Source: Candidatus Omnitrophota bacterium
GTDB taxonomy: Bacteria; Omnitrophota; Gorgyraeia; Zapsychrales; Zapsychraceae
Reading direction: 5' to 3'
Assembly (NCBI GenBank): GCA_018062515.1
Contig: JAGOSC010000004.1
Location: forward strand, 1 to 64,000
Length of the DNA stretch: 64,000 nucleotides
Positions 17,439-27,000 of this stretch are shown one piece after another. The translations under genes were made by a program, and so were the position numbers. Below the pieces are notes generated by a model, which was not told where the DNA came from, ran no database searches, and worked only from the letters and a program-made list of their open reading frames with translations. Within the stretch, counting starts at the first letter, position 1. Each line of letters begins with the position of its first letter.

Positions 17439-17885
17439 TTAAGAGATGGTGTTGTTGACGGTCTTACCTAAATACTCAAGAATTTCCTGCTCCTTTAAAC
17501 GCATGCGACGAATGTCTTTACTATTATGGTCGTCATAACCACTCAAGTGAAGAATACCGTGAATGATATATAGAACAAGTTCTTGCTGTTCGGTACTTTT
17601 AAATTTCTTTGCATTTTGCTTGATGGCATCCGTCGAGATAATGACATCACCCGTCAGGCCTGAGCGGTTCTTTGTATCGGATAAATCAAAAGCCAAAACA
17701 TCAGTCGCATAACTTCGATTAAGAAATTTTTTGTTTAAAGCACGGATTTTCTGACTGGAAACAAAGACAACCGATAAAACCGAATTCTTAATCTTAAGGT
17801 ATAAAAGAATCGCCTGGACTATATTCTTGATCGGGTTGACCTGAAGAGGAATTTTTTTCTGAAGGTTTGTTATGACGATTTCCAT
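17439..17885 (-). CDS. ybeY: endoribonuclease YbeY / rRNA maturation factor
   Basis: Zinc-dependent RNase acting in 16S rRNA processing and ribosome quality control. I start it at ATG 17885 (MEIVITNLQKKI, 148 residues), with GGAG about 12 nt upstream; an in-frame ATG at 17951 would add 22 atypical basic residues. The metal site reads HGILHLSGYDDH: the two first histidines are in register, but one extra Asp precedes the third His compared with the common HGxLHLxGYDH. I recall this DDH variant from PVC bacteria. Gene order phoH-(HD)-ybeY is conserved in many bacteria. The first ~92 bp overlap the 3' end of the pgpH-like gene. Confidence 0.92.
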   Translation of the reverse strand: MEIVITNLQKKIPLQVNPIKNIVQAILLYLKIKNSVLSVVFVSSQKIRALNKKFLNRSYATDVLAFDLSDTKNRSGLTGDVIISTDAIKQNAKKFKSTEQQELVLYIIHGILHLSGYDDHNSKDIRRMRLKEQEILEYLGKTVNNTIS

Positions 17886-19290
17886 CCCTAAACGCACTCC
17901 TATTTTTTCGCTCTGATCCGCTCTTTTTCTCCGGATACTTAACCCGGCCATGATACATGGCCGTCAAAACCCGGATAAATGTTGATGATATTTTATCAAT
18001 TTCTTTCAGTGTTAATGGACATTCGTCGAGCTGCCCATCAATGAATTTATTGTTGACCACTTTTTTTACCGTAAATTCAATATTTGACGGGTTTTGATCT
18101 TCTAACGCTCGCGTGGCACCCTCAACCGAATCAGCGAGGAGAATAATCGCTGTTTCCCGGCTTTGAGGTTTCGGTCCGGGATAACGAAATATTTCTTCAT
18201 CAATTTTTTCTCCCTCGCTCGCTTCGGCCACTGATTTCTGATAAAAATAATAAATCAAACTTGTCCCATGGTGCTGCGGGATAAAATCTATAATCACCGG
18301 GTTTAATTTATATTTCTTGGCTAACTCAATTCCTTCTTTGACATGATTCATAATAACGAGCCGGCTCATGGAAGGTTCGATATTATCATGTTTATTCGGC
18401 CCGGCCATTTGATTTTCGGTAAAATATTCCGGTTTAACCATCTTTCCGATATCGTGATAATATCCTCCCACCCGCGTTAATAGTGAATGTGCTCCGATGG
18501 AGTCGGCCGCCGCCTCGGCGAGATTACTAACCACCAAGCTATGATGATATGTGCCGGGTGCTTCTAAAATCATTCTTTTAAGTAGAGGTTGATTGAAATC
18601 AGATAGTTCAAGTAAACTAAAATTCGTTAAAACTCCAAATAAATATTCAAAGATCCTCAGTGTAGCCGCGACTAAAAAAGCACTAATAAACCCATTCAAG
18701 ACGACGGGAAGTAAATATTGATCTAAAAAAGTCTTTGATATTAATACGTATAGGTGTGGATTTAAAAGAAATATACAAATCGCCTGAATGAATGCGATGT
18801 TTACCCCGGCTAAAATAAGCTTCCCTCTTGTCCTCGCCCCTCTCACGGAATACGCGCCGACCAAGCCGCCCATAAAAAACATCAGCATCATTTCAAGGCC
18901 GCCATTTAAAATTAGGCTGACTAATGTGCTGCTCATAAAAGCCATAACAAATGTCAATGTCCGGCTATTAAATAAGAGCATCGTCAGTAAAGCAATAGCT
19001 GGAACCGGCACGTAATAGTGAGATATATCTGAATAATTTTTTGTAACCTGGGCGAGAAATATTGTGATGACGAGCAATAATCCCAAATTGAGGAAAATTT
19101 TAAAGCTTCCGTGGTTTGAGTAATTAAGATGAAAGCCTAACAGTAATAAGAGAACTGGAATAATCAGGCTATAGCCTAGAAAAAAACAATATCCAATAGC
19201 CAAGCAAAGAAAAACCGTTAATACGCTGATTCTGGTAAAACTTTCCTGTACAGCATGATTACTTTTTTTGATTATGTTCATAGGCTTCAA
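17794..19290 (-). CDS. membrane HD-domain phosphohydrolase, PgpH-like (c-di-AMP phosphodiesterase family)
   Basis: 498 residues: about seven hydrophobic segments in the first ~225 residues, then an HD domain with TYHHSLVVSNLAEAAA, GGYYHDIGK, NMI-type helix residues and FIPQHHGTSLIYYFY. This is the 7TMR-HD/PgpH family, which degrades cyclic di-AMP in characterised members. Compared with ~700-residue homologues the extracytoplasmic N-terminal 7TMR-HDED domain is missing. The C-terminal ~30 residues (after KYPEKKSGSERK) are hydrophilic and encoded over the ybeY start. The start overlaps the phoH 3' end by 32 bp. c-di-AMP as substrate is inference. Confidence 0.87.
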   Translation of the reverse strand: MKPMNIIKKSNHAVQESFTRISVLTVFLCLAIGYCFFLGYSLIIPVLLLLLGFHLNYSNHGSFKIFLNLGLLLVITIFLAQVTKNYSDISHYYVPVPAIALLTMLLFNSRTLTFVMAFMSSTLVSLILNGGLEMMLMFFMGGLVGAYSVRGARTRGKLILAGVNIAFIQAICIFLLNPHLYVLISKTFLDQYLLPVVLNGFISAFLVAATLRIFEYLFGVLTNFSLLELSDFNQPLLKRMILEAPGTYHHSLVVSNLAEAAADSIGAHSLLTRVGGYYHDIGKMVKPEYFTENQMAGPNKHDNIEPSMSRLVIMNHVKEGIELAKKYKLNPVIIDFIPQHHGTSLIYYFYQKSVAEASEGEKIDEEIFRYPGPKPQSRETAIILLADSVEGATRALEDQNPSNIEFTVKKVVNNKFIDGQLDECPLTLKEIDKISSTFIRVLTAMYHGRVKYPEKKSGSERKNRSAFRDGNRHNKPSEKNSSSGQPDQEYSPGDSFIP

Positions 19291-20209
19291 TGATTCTCTG
19301 AACTAATTCGTGACGAACCACATCGCGTCCTGTTAGATGGACGAACTTTATGCCGTCGATATCTTTGAGAATATTTTGCGCATCGGATAATCCATTGGGC
19401 GCGCCTTTGGGCAAGTCGCTTTGAGTAATGTCACCTGTAATAACTGTTTTGGAATCAAAGCCTAAGCGGGTTAAAAACATTTTCATTTGGAAAGGAGTAG
19501 AATTCTGGGCCTCGTCGAGAATGACGAACGCGTCATTCAGCGTGCGGCCGCGCATAAAGGCTAATGGTGCTACTTCGATTAATCCTTGTTCAGACAATTC
19601 ATCAACTTTTCGCGCATCCATCATTTCATGCAGAGCATCATAGAGCGGTCTCAAATAGGGTGATACTTTTTCAACAATATCACCAGGAAGAAATCCTAAA
19701 CTTTCACCTGCTTCAATCGCGGGCCGGGTGAGAATAATACGTTTGACTAATCCTTTGCTAAAAGCATTGACCGCCATAGCCATGGCCAAATATGTTTTGC
19801 CGGTTCCGGCTGGGCCCATACCAAACACAATATCATTTTCTTTGATAGCCTCGACGTATTCAATTTGCCCTTTGGATTTTGGAGTGACCAACATTCCTTT
19901 GACAGATACGTCGATTTTTTCTTTCGCTAAACGTTTAAAATCGACTCCCTCGTCGGGCTGGGCAAGGCGCAAGGCGTAAATAATATCGCGCGTTTTTACT
20001 TCAGAACCTTTTTCAATAATATCTAATAGATAATCAAAAAGTTCGATACACTTATCAACCTGTTCGCGGTCACCAGTAATTTTAAAGCCATTGCTTTTCT
20101 GAACAATCTTTACATGCAGTTCTTTTTCGATCAGACGCAGATTCTCGTCGTACTTCCCGCAAATCATCTGCAGTTCTCTACTATTATTAAATTGTATCGT
20201 TCGGTCCAT
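19259..20209 (-). CDS. phoH: PhoH-like ATPase (YbeZ)
   Basis: Cytoplasmic P-loop ATPase associated with YbeY and RNA metabolism. In the 316 residues an N-terminal KH-like segment (about 1-90, NGFKITGDREQVDKCIELF) is followed by the ATPase domain with Walker A GPAGTGKTYLAMAMAV and Walker B AFVILDEAQNSTPFQMKMFL, then the family motif GDITQSDLP. Length is standard for YbeZ. It lies upstream of pgpH-like and ybeY, as in many bacteria. Confidence 0.96.
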   Translation of the reverse strand: MDRTIQFNNSRELQMICGKYDENLRLIEKELHVKIVQKSNGFKITGDREQVDKCIELFDYLLDIIEKGSEVKTRDIIYALRLAQPDEGVDFKRLAKEKIDVSVKGMLVTPKSKGQIEYVEAIKENDIVFGMGPAGTGKTYLAMAMAVNAFSKGLVKRIILTRPAIEAGESLGFLPGDIVEKVSPYLRPLYDALHEMMDARKVDELSEQGLIEVAPLAFMRGRTLNDAFVILDEAQNSTPFQMKMFLTRLGFDSKTVITGDITQSDLPKGAPNGLSDAQNILKDIDGIKFVHLTGRDVVRHELVQRIIEAYEHNQKK

Positions 20210-20235
20210 AACGGTGAAATGTTTTCGTTGATTGT

Positions 20236-20868
20236 TTAATCAACAGGTATTTTGAGATTTGTCCCGGGTTTTAAAATATCTGGGCTCTTCAGCACGTCTT
20301 TATTGGCTTCATAAATTCTTGGCCATTTGCTGTAAGAATTATAAAACTTCATCGATATTTTTTGGAGGGTATCGTTAGTCGTGATGGTATAATCTTCGAA
20401 TCGCTGATCGTCGGAAACAGAACGAACTTCTCTCTCATTGGTGTATTCATCAGAATCTTCATCAAAAGAGGGAAGATTTATCTTTCTTGCTTTGGGTGAA
20501 GATTCTTCTTCGGCTTCATCATCGGATTCGTCCGAAAAATTGTTGGATGACTTGCGTGAAGAAACTTTTTCGGAATCATCTTCGTCGACGACTTCCTTCT
20601 TTTCTTCGTTGACCAAATAACCGAAGTTTGGTTCTGCTGGAGGTTCTTTGCTAAATTCAAGAAAATAAACTTTTCGGGTATCTTTTTTCTGTGTTGAAAC
20701 GGCTTGGGGAGCATTTTCCCAGTTTCCGACCGGGCCGCCAACCGTTTGATCAATACGTTTTTTATCTTGTTTATAGCTTCGAACACTAACTTCTCTGGTA
20801 GCACCGCAGCCCAAAACGCTCGAAAGCAAAATAACCATTAATATTCTTCCCATGAATTGCTTAGGCAT
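20236..20868 (-). CDS. LysM-domain lipoprotein
   Basis: 210 residues. The signal peptide ends in a lipobox-like SVLGC (Cys near residue 21), so the protein is probably lipid-anchored. A long low-complexity central region (about 60-145) is rich in E, D, S and K. A C-terminal LysM module (DYTITTNDTLQKISMKFYNS to LKPGTNLKIPVD) should bind peptidoglycan. The acidic linker could span the periplasm. It overlaps the aspS stop by 8 bp and precedes phoH, so it is carried in a housekeeping operon. Exact role unknown; an envelope-wall tether is the simplest reading. Confidence 0.88.
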   Translation of the reverse strand: MPKQFMGRILMVILLSSVLGCGATREVSVRSYKQDKKRIDQTVGGPVGNWENAPQAVSTQKKDTRKVYFLEFSKEPPAEPNFGYLVNEEKKEVVDEDDSEKVSSRKSSNNFSDESDDEAEEESSPKARKINLPSFDEDSDEYTNEREVRSVSDDQRFEDYTITTNDTLQKISMKFYNSYSKWPRIYEANKDVLKSPDILKPGTNLKIPVD

Positions 20869-22261
20869 TATTATCTCCTTTTCTTAGAACCATTAGCCCT
20901 AAATCTTTCAATTGTTTATCGTCGACGGTCGATGGTGCGTCGGTCACTAAACAATTTCCTTTTTGAGTTTTTGGAAAAGCGATTGTATCTCGGATGGAAT
21001 CTAATCCTGTTAACAAGGCCACCAGCCGATCAATTCCATAGGCAACGCCCGCATGCGGCGGGGCACCATATTCGAACGCCTGAAGTAAAAATCCGAATCG
21101 GTTTTGTGCCTCTTGTTCATTGAAACCTATTATATCAAAAATTTTCTGTTGCATATCCTTTTTATGAATACGGACAGAGCCGCTTCCGATTTCATTACCA
21201 TTAAAGACTAAATCATAAGACCGCGCGCGGATTTTTGCATACTCACCATTCTCCAAATACTTCGCGTCTTCTTCTTTGATCGACGTAAATGGATGGTGTT
21301 CACTTTCCCAACGTTTTTCATCTTTATTATATTTGAACATTGGGAAATCAATGATCCAAGTTAAGTTCCACTCCTCACCTTCTTTTCGCAAATCCGGCTT
21401 ATCACTATTATATTTTTCCATAGCTTCTTTATGAGTCATCCGCGGAAAAGGTGTTACGATATCAATGCCTTTAATTTCTTTAAATATCTCTTTATATAAT
21501 AATTCAGTCACGGCAAATACGTCTTCCTCGTCGACGAAAGACATTTCCATATCCAGCTGGGTAAATTCCGGTTGACGATCGGATCGTAAATCTTCATCAC
21601 GAAAACATTTTACGATTTGATAATATTTGTCGAGGCCTGAAACCATTAACATTTGTTTAAATAATTGAGGTGATTGCGGTAAAGCAAAAAATTTTCCTGG
21701 ATTTAATCGCGCCGGGACGAGAAAGTCTCTTGCACCTTCGGGCGTGGATTTAGTTAAAACCGGCGTTTCAACTTCGGTGAAACCTTGTTTATCTAATACC
21801 TGACGAATAACTGAACATAAACGGTGTCGTGTCCGCAATGAATTTAACATTTTACTTCTTCGAATATCAAGATAGCGGTAAGTCAAACGCAAATCTTCCG
21901 AAACTTCACCATTGTCGTCGATCGGGAAAACAGGAACTTTGCTGGGATTTAAGATTTCTAATTCGGTGGCACAAACTTCAGTTTCACCCGTCGGAAGATC
22001 TTTATTAATCATTTTATCCGGACGAACATTGACGGTACCGGTAACTTTAATCACAAATTCCGGTCCAAGTTTAGAAGCCACTTCATGAGCTTGTTTACTG
22101 ACGGAAGGAATAAACACGACTTGGGTTAATCCATAGCGGTCGCGAATATCAATGAAAATAAGTTTACCATGATCCCTTCTCGCGGCGACCCACCCGCATA
22201 AAGTGATTGTTTGGTTTCCGTGTTCTCTTCTTAATTCACCGCAAGTATGTGTACGTAACAT
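20861..22261 (-). CDS. aspS: aspartyl-tRNA synthetase, bacterial type lacking the GAD insertion domain
   Basis: Charges tRNA-Asp. Bacterial features are clear: THTCGELRREHGNQTITLCG, motif 2 CFRDEDLRSDRQPEFTQLD (219-237) and motif 3 GVAYGIDRLVALLTG (405-419). At 466 residues it is about 110-130 shorter than usual. The loss is at one point: KYNSDKPDLR (283-292) runs directly into WNLTWIIDFPMF (298-309), where the GAD domain normally sits. The catalytic core on both sides is intact. The ARRDHGK motif has His where discriminating enzymes tend to have Leu, hinting at a non-discriminating enzyme that works with GatCAB. It lies 4 bp after hisS. Confidence 0.95.
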   Translation of the reverse strand: MLRTHTCGELRREHGNQTITLCGWVAARRDHGKLIFIDIRDRYGLTQVVFIPSVSKQAHEVASKLGPEFVIKVTGTVNVRPDKMINKDLPTGETEVCATELEILNPSKVPVFPIDDNGEVSEDLRLTYRYLDIRRSKMLNSLRTRHRLCSVIRQVLDKQGFTEVETPVLTKSTPEGARDFLVPARLNPGKFFALPQSPQLFKQMLMVSGLDKYYQIVKCFRDEDLRSDRQPEFTQLDMEMSFVDEEDVFAVTELLYKEIFKEIKGIDIVTPFPRMTHKEAMEKYNSDKPDLRKEGEEWNLTWIIDFPMFKYNKDEKRWESEHHPFTSIKEEDAKYLENGEYAKIRARSYDLVFNGNEIGSGSVRIHKKDMQQKIFDIIGFNEQEAQNRFGFLLQAFEYGAPPHAGVAYGIDRLVALLTGLDSIRDTIAFPKTQKGNCLVTDAPSTVDDKQLKDLGLMVLRKGDNNA

Positions 22262-22264
22262 TCC

Positions 22265-23569
22265 TTAAAACCTTTCTGTTGCTGCTGCCAGTAATTGTGT
22301 GTAATTTTTATCTTTAATTGAAATTTCCTTCTGAACCCCATTTTTAAAATCTTTAATCGTAACAACGGCACGCTCTAATTCATTTTCACCGATAATAATG
22401 ACTTTATCTGCGTTTGATTTATTGGCTTGACGCATTAAGCTCTTAACCGAGGCAACATTATAGCAGATATCGCAGGAAATAGAATTTTGTCTGAGAACTT
22501 GGGTGATTTCCCAAGCCTGAAAAAAAGCTTTTTCATCTAAAGCAATAACATAAATATCTGGGCCGACACTGACAGCTTCCTGATCCTGCGGCAAAGCTAA
22601 GAGTATTCGCTCAATCCCGAGGGCAAATCCAACGGCTCCAACATCCGATCCGCCTAATTGACTAACCAAATTATTATAACGTCCGCCGGCTCCTAAGGCA
22701 TCTTGACTGCCTAAAGCCGTACTCGTAATTTCAAAAACGGTGTGGGTATAATAATCCAAACCGCGGACTAATTTCGAATCCAATTCAAAATTGACCTTCA
22801 AAGACTTTAAGGCATTTTGAACCTGCTCAAAATAAATGCGGCTTTCTTGTCCTAAAGCTGCTGATTCAAACGTTAAAGAGTCGATCACTGCTTTGGTTTT
22901 TTTATTTTTACTATCAAGAACCCGAAAGACATTACGCTCAAAACGGATTTGATCTTCTTCATCCAAATCTTTTAAACGGCTACTTAATTGCTGGCGTAAC
23001 CACTGAGCAAAATTTTCTTTGTCTTCCGCTGATCCTAATGAATTCAGTTTGATCGTAAAATCTTTTAATCCTAAAGTCCTTAATATATCAGCACTTAAAG
23101 CAATAACCTCGGCATCAAGATAGGGCGACTTAGCAAAGGGTCCAATCGCTTCCACGCCGATTTGATGAAATTGACGTAAACGTCCTTTTTGCGGACGTTC
23201 ACCACGGAACATAGGACCTATATAAAATAATTTACTTAAATTTTCATGCTGATCCAAATTTTGTTGAATATAAGATCGGACAACGGAAGCTGTGTTCTCT
23301 GGTCGTAAAGATAAACCTGAAAGTTTTAGTTGCCCGTCTTTTTCTGGGGTTTGGGCGGTGAGATTAAGCATTTGCTTCATAACAACATCACTACTTTGCC
23401 CCATGGAACGAGCAAAAAGCTCTGTTTCTTCAAAAATCGGAGTTCGAATCTCACTATAATTATAAATATGGAGAAGTTCTCTGACTAAATTTTCTAAAGA
23501 CTGCCATTTGGAAACTTCAGGGGAGACAATATCAGAACATCCACGGGGAACATTAAATTTATTCGGCAT
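22265..23569 (-). CDS. hisS: histidyl-tRNA synthetase
   Basis: Charges tRNA-His. The 434-residue protein shows all class II and HisRS-specific motifs: SLRPENTASVVRSYI, the motif 2 region GPMFRGERPQKGRLRQFHQI, HisA motifs LVRGLDYYTHTVFE and GAGGRYNNLVSQLGG, motif 3 VGFALGIERILLALP, and a C-terminal anticodon-binding domain. AGTAGGAAAT precedes ATG 23569. It is the first gene of the tight hisS-aspS-LysM-phoH-pgpH-ybeY-recO run and has a structured GC-rich leader at 23586-23634. Confidence 0.97.
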   Translation of the reverse strand: MPNKFNVPRGCSDIVSPEVSKWQSLENLVRELLHIYNYSEIRTPIFEETELFARSMGQSSDVVMKQMLNLTAQTPEKDGQLKLSGLSLRPENTASVVRSYIQQNLDQHENLSKLFYIGPMFRGERPQKGRLRQFHQIGVEAIGPFAKSPYLDAEVIALSADILRTLGLKDFTIKLNSLGSAEDKENFAQWLRQQLSSRLKDLDEEDQIRFERNVFRVLDSKNKKTKAVIDSLTFESAALGQESRIYFEQVQNALKSLKVNFELDSKLVRGLDYYTHTVFEITSTALGSQDALGAGGRYNNLVSQLGGSDVGAVGFALGIERILLALPQDQEAVSVGPDIYVIALDEKAFFQAWEITQVLRQNSISCDICYNVASVKSLMRQANKSNADKVIIIGENELERAVVTIKDFKNGVQKEISIKDKNYTQLLAAATERF

Positions 23570-23585
23570 ATTTCCTACTAAAAAT

Positions 23586-23634
23586 GATCTAACCCCGTCC
23601 TCCCACTGTTAAGGGGCTGGCGGGGTAAATGATC
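23586..23634 (-). other. GC-rich imperfect hairpin in the hisS leader
   Basis: Arms ACCCCG and CGGGGT (23592-23626) enclose a GC-rich internal stem, and matching GATC tetranucleotides flank the structure. On the minus strand it ends 16-17 nt before the hisS ATG and is followed by ATCATTTTT. It may be a terminator or attenuator, or a mobile-type repeat: AAAATGAT(C)TAACCCCGTCC at 23581-23600 recurs upstream of lipB. Confidence 0.5.
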
Positions 23635-23698
23635 GTAATTATTTAACTATCTAACATTATTAGATTTACGACATAAAAATAAAAGCAAACCGACACTT

Positions 23699-23971
23699 TT
23701 ATTTAATTTTTTGCTTCATTTCTAACCCAGGTTTAAAAATAACCACTTTTCGAGGAGGGACTGGAACACTTTCGCCAGTGCGTGGATTTCGACCAAAGCG
23801 GGCTCTACGTTCCTTGATTTTAAAAACGCCAAAATTACGTAATTCGACCTTCTCATTCCTTACTAAACTATCAACGACAACGTCGAATGTCTTTTGAACG
23901 ATTTTCTTGACATCCACCTGTTTTATCCCGGTCATGTCGGTTATTTTGAGAACTATATCTTTTTTAGTCAT
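23699..23971 (-). CDS. HU/IHF-family DNA-binding protein
   Basis: Histone-like nucleoid protein that bends DNA. I start at ATG 23971 (MTKKDIVLKITDMTG, 90 residues), directly behind AGGAGG; the in-frame upstream extension has no support. The family signature GRNPRTGESVPVPPRKVVIF covers the beta-arm, with the Pro at its tip, and the N-terminal helical dimerisation half is intact. Basic residues ERRARFGRNPR match IHF/HU DNA contacts. It has its own promoter at 23995-24023. Confidence 0.95.
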   Translation of the reverse strand: MTKKDIVLKITDMTGIKQVDVKKIVQKTFDVVVDSLVRNEKVELRNFGVFKIKERRARFGRNPRTGESVPVPPRKVVIFKPGLEMKQKIK

Positions 23972-23994
23972 TGAGCTACCTCCTAATGCTAAGT

Positions 23995-24023
23995 ATAGTA
24001 ACAACAAGGCGTTACAGTGTCAA
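23995..24023 (-). promoter_or_regulatory. promoter of the HU/IHF gene
   Basis: Minus-strand -35 TTGACA (24018-24023, perfect), 17-nt spacer, -10 TACTAT (23995-24000, 4 of 6). The leader of about 17 nt carries AGGAGG, giving a strong conventional start, unlike several neighbours. Confidence 0.65.
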
Positions 24024-24082
24024 GAAATTATTTCGCCCTCGGCCATTTTTTAGGCATTCTATAAAAAGTTTACATGATTTGA

Positions 24083-27000
24083 TTAAAATTTCAAGGAACA
24101 ACATTCATTACCGACTAATTCTTTTATTTCATTCATCAAATGTTCATTTGGAGCTATGTAAAGGTTCTCTCCGACAAGGATTTCCACACTTTTATTTGAT
24201 GCAGTCGACAAGCGCAAGTAGACGGGAATTTTTCCCGGCGAATTCGACAATTTTTTCTTTAAATGATTAATACCTTTTTCTTCTAGGCTGGTCAAATCTA
24301 AGTTTATGGATTTTATAGATTTATAAACATCCTGAATTTGTCCCATATCATTGGCGATAATTTTAGCCTCATCATCACGAATGTTTACTTTCCCCTTTAA
24401 AAAAACAACCTCACCTTCTCTTATAAATGGAGCCAAATTGACATAAACCGATGGAAATACCACCACTTCCACTTCTCCTTCAGCATCTTCTAGCCTAACA
24501 ATCGCCATTCTCTCATTTGTTTTTCGTGTATTCGTTAATTTAACTTTACTGATTAAACCGACAATTCTGATGTCTTCCCCGTCGATGGCTTTTGTAAGAT
24601 TTTTTGTGGAAAAATCTGTAAACTGTTTTATTTCAACATGATAATGTGAAAGTGGGTGACCGCTGACATAATACCCCAGAACTTCTTTTTCATAGGTCAA
24701 TATTTGATTAGGCGGCCATTCGTTGATTTCGGGTAACTTTTCACTTTCCTTGATAAAACCAGAATCGAAACTCATCGAATCAAAAAAAGAAACTTGTCCC
24801 GAGGCCTTTTCTTTTTGTGTTTTTGTACTTATTTCTAATGTTCGATCTAATATAGTGAACATTTGTGATCGGAAAATTTTAAAATCATCCAAAGCCCCAC
24901 ATTTAATTAGACTTTCCAACACTTTCCGATTCGTTAACCGTAAATCCACTCGCTCACATACATCTTGTAACGATTGAAACGGCCGTTTTCCCCGCTCGTC
25001 AACAATGGAATCAATGGCCGATGAGCCGACATTTTTAACTGCCATCAAGCCATACTGAATTGTTTTTTCGTTAACCACACTAAATTTTTTTAAACTTTGA
25101 TTGATATTCGGCGGTAGAATTTTTATTCCATTTGATTCACATTCCTTGATATATTCCACCAGCTTGTCGGTATTATTGAGCTCACTATTTAAGATGGAAC
25201 ACATAAATTCCACAGGATAATTCGCCTTTAGATACGCCGTTCTGTACGTGATCATCGCATAAGCCGCTGAATGGCTTCGATTAAATCCATAACCGGAAAA
25301 ATAATCGATCAAATCAAATAACTTATTCGCTTTTTCCGTCGAAATATGACTTGTCTTTTCGCAGCCGTCCACAAAATCTTTACGCAGCTGCTCCATGACC
25401 GATGCGATTTTTTTACTCATGGCTCGCCTCAAATGATCCGCCTGAATCAAAGTGAATCCGGCTAAAACGACGGGAATTTGCATAACCTGCTCTTGGTAAA
25501 CAATGATTCCATAGGTTGCTTTAAGAACCGGCTCAAGTTTTGGATGATCATAGATGACGGGAATTTCACCTCGTTTCCGTTTGATAAAATCATCTAACAT
25601 ACCGCTGCCCATCGGTCCCGGACGATAAAGCGCTAAAATAGAAATCAAATCTTCAAACTCGGAAGGCTTGATTTTCTTAAGCAATTCACGCATGCCCGCA
25701 CTTTCCAACTGAAACACGCCAAAACTTTTGGCCTTGCTCAACATCTGATACGTTTTCTGATCATCCAATTTAACTCGTTCAATGTCCAAAATAATATTAT
25801 GACGCTGCTTCACCAATTTTATGGCATCATCGATAACAGTCAGTGTCCGCAAACCCAAAAAATCCATTTTTAACAAACCAATCTTCGCGATGCTATTCAT
25901 TGAATACGCCGTCGTGATCTGATCGTCACTGGTCTTAAAAAGTGGAACATACTCCGTCAAAGGTTTATCAGAAATAACGACCCCCGCCGCGTGAATGGAC
26001 GCATGACGAGTCAAACCTTCCAATACCTTGGCCATTTCATAAATATCATTGGATGCCTTATCGGATTTACACAACTGCTCAAGTTGAGGCTCTTTAGTAA
26101 TAGCTTCTTCTAAGGTGATTCCCAAATCATTCGGAATCAATTTTGCAATACGGTCCACATCCGTGTAAGAAACACCCATTACCCGTCCGACGTCTCTAAT
26201 CGCCGCGCGCGCCTGCATGGTTCCGAAGGTGATGATTTGCGCCACATTTGATGCTCCATACTTTTTTGTTACATACTCGATAACTTCTCCTCTTCGTTCA
26301 TAACAGAAATCAATGTCAATATCCGGCATACCGCTGCGGTCGGGATTTAAAAATCTCTCAAAAAGTAGACCATAATGAAGAGGGTCAAGATCGGTAATAC
26401 CTAATAGATAACTAACCAGGCTTCCTGCCGCTGAACCACGTCCCGGACCGACGGGAATGTGACTTTCTTTTGCAAAATTAATAAAGTCAGCGACGATCAA
26501 AAAGTAAGCAATAAAATCCATTTTTTCAATAACATTGATTTCATGAGTTAATCGCTCTTGTATTTCCTTAGAAACCGTTTGGTAGCGCCGCTTTAGACCT
26601 TCATCACAAAGTTGAATGATATACTCTTTTTGTGACTTACCAACGGGCGGCTCAAAACGAGGTAAATGATATTCATCGAAATTTAACTTTAAATCGCATT
26701 TTTCCGCGATTTCCACCGTGTTCGCAATCGCTTCCGGGACTTCGTGAAAAAGATTTCTCATGGCGATCGAATCTTTAAAATAAAACTCGCCCGTTTGTAG
26801 TTTCATACGTCCGGGGTCATCTAAGGTTGATTGTGTTTGAATACAAAGAAGTGCATCATGGGCATGAGATTGATGCGGTTCAAGATAATGAACATCATTG
26901 GTAGCGACGAGGGGAATGTTTAATTCTTTGGAAATTTTAATAATGAGCGGGTTAACTTTCTTTTGAGCTTCAATACCATGATCCATTAATTCAAGATAAA

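Noticed and set aside
17886..17951. Upstream in-frame ATG for ybeY at 17951
   Set aside because: The 22 added residues are basic and atypical, while ATG 17885 has GGAG upstream and matches the family start.
23586..23634. T-box riboswitch ahead of hisS
   Set aside because: No conserved T-box AGGGTGGNACCGCG-like sequence, specifier stem or strong terminator was recognised; only a GC-rich hairpin is present.
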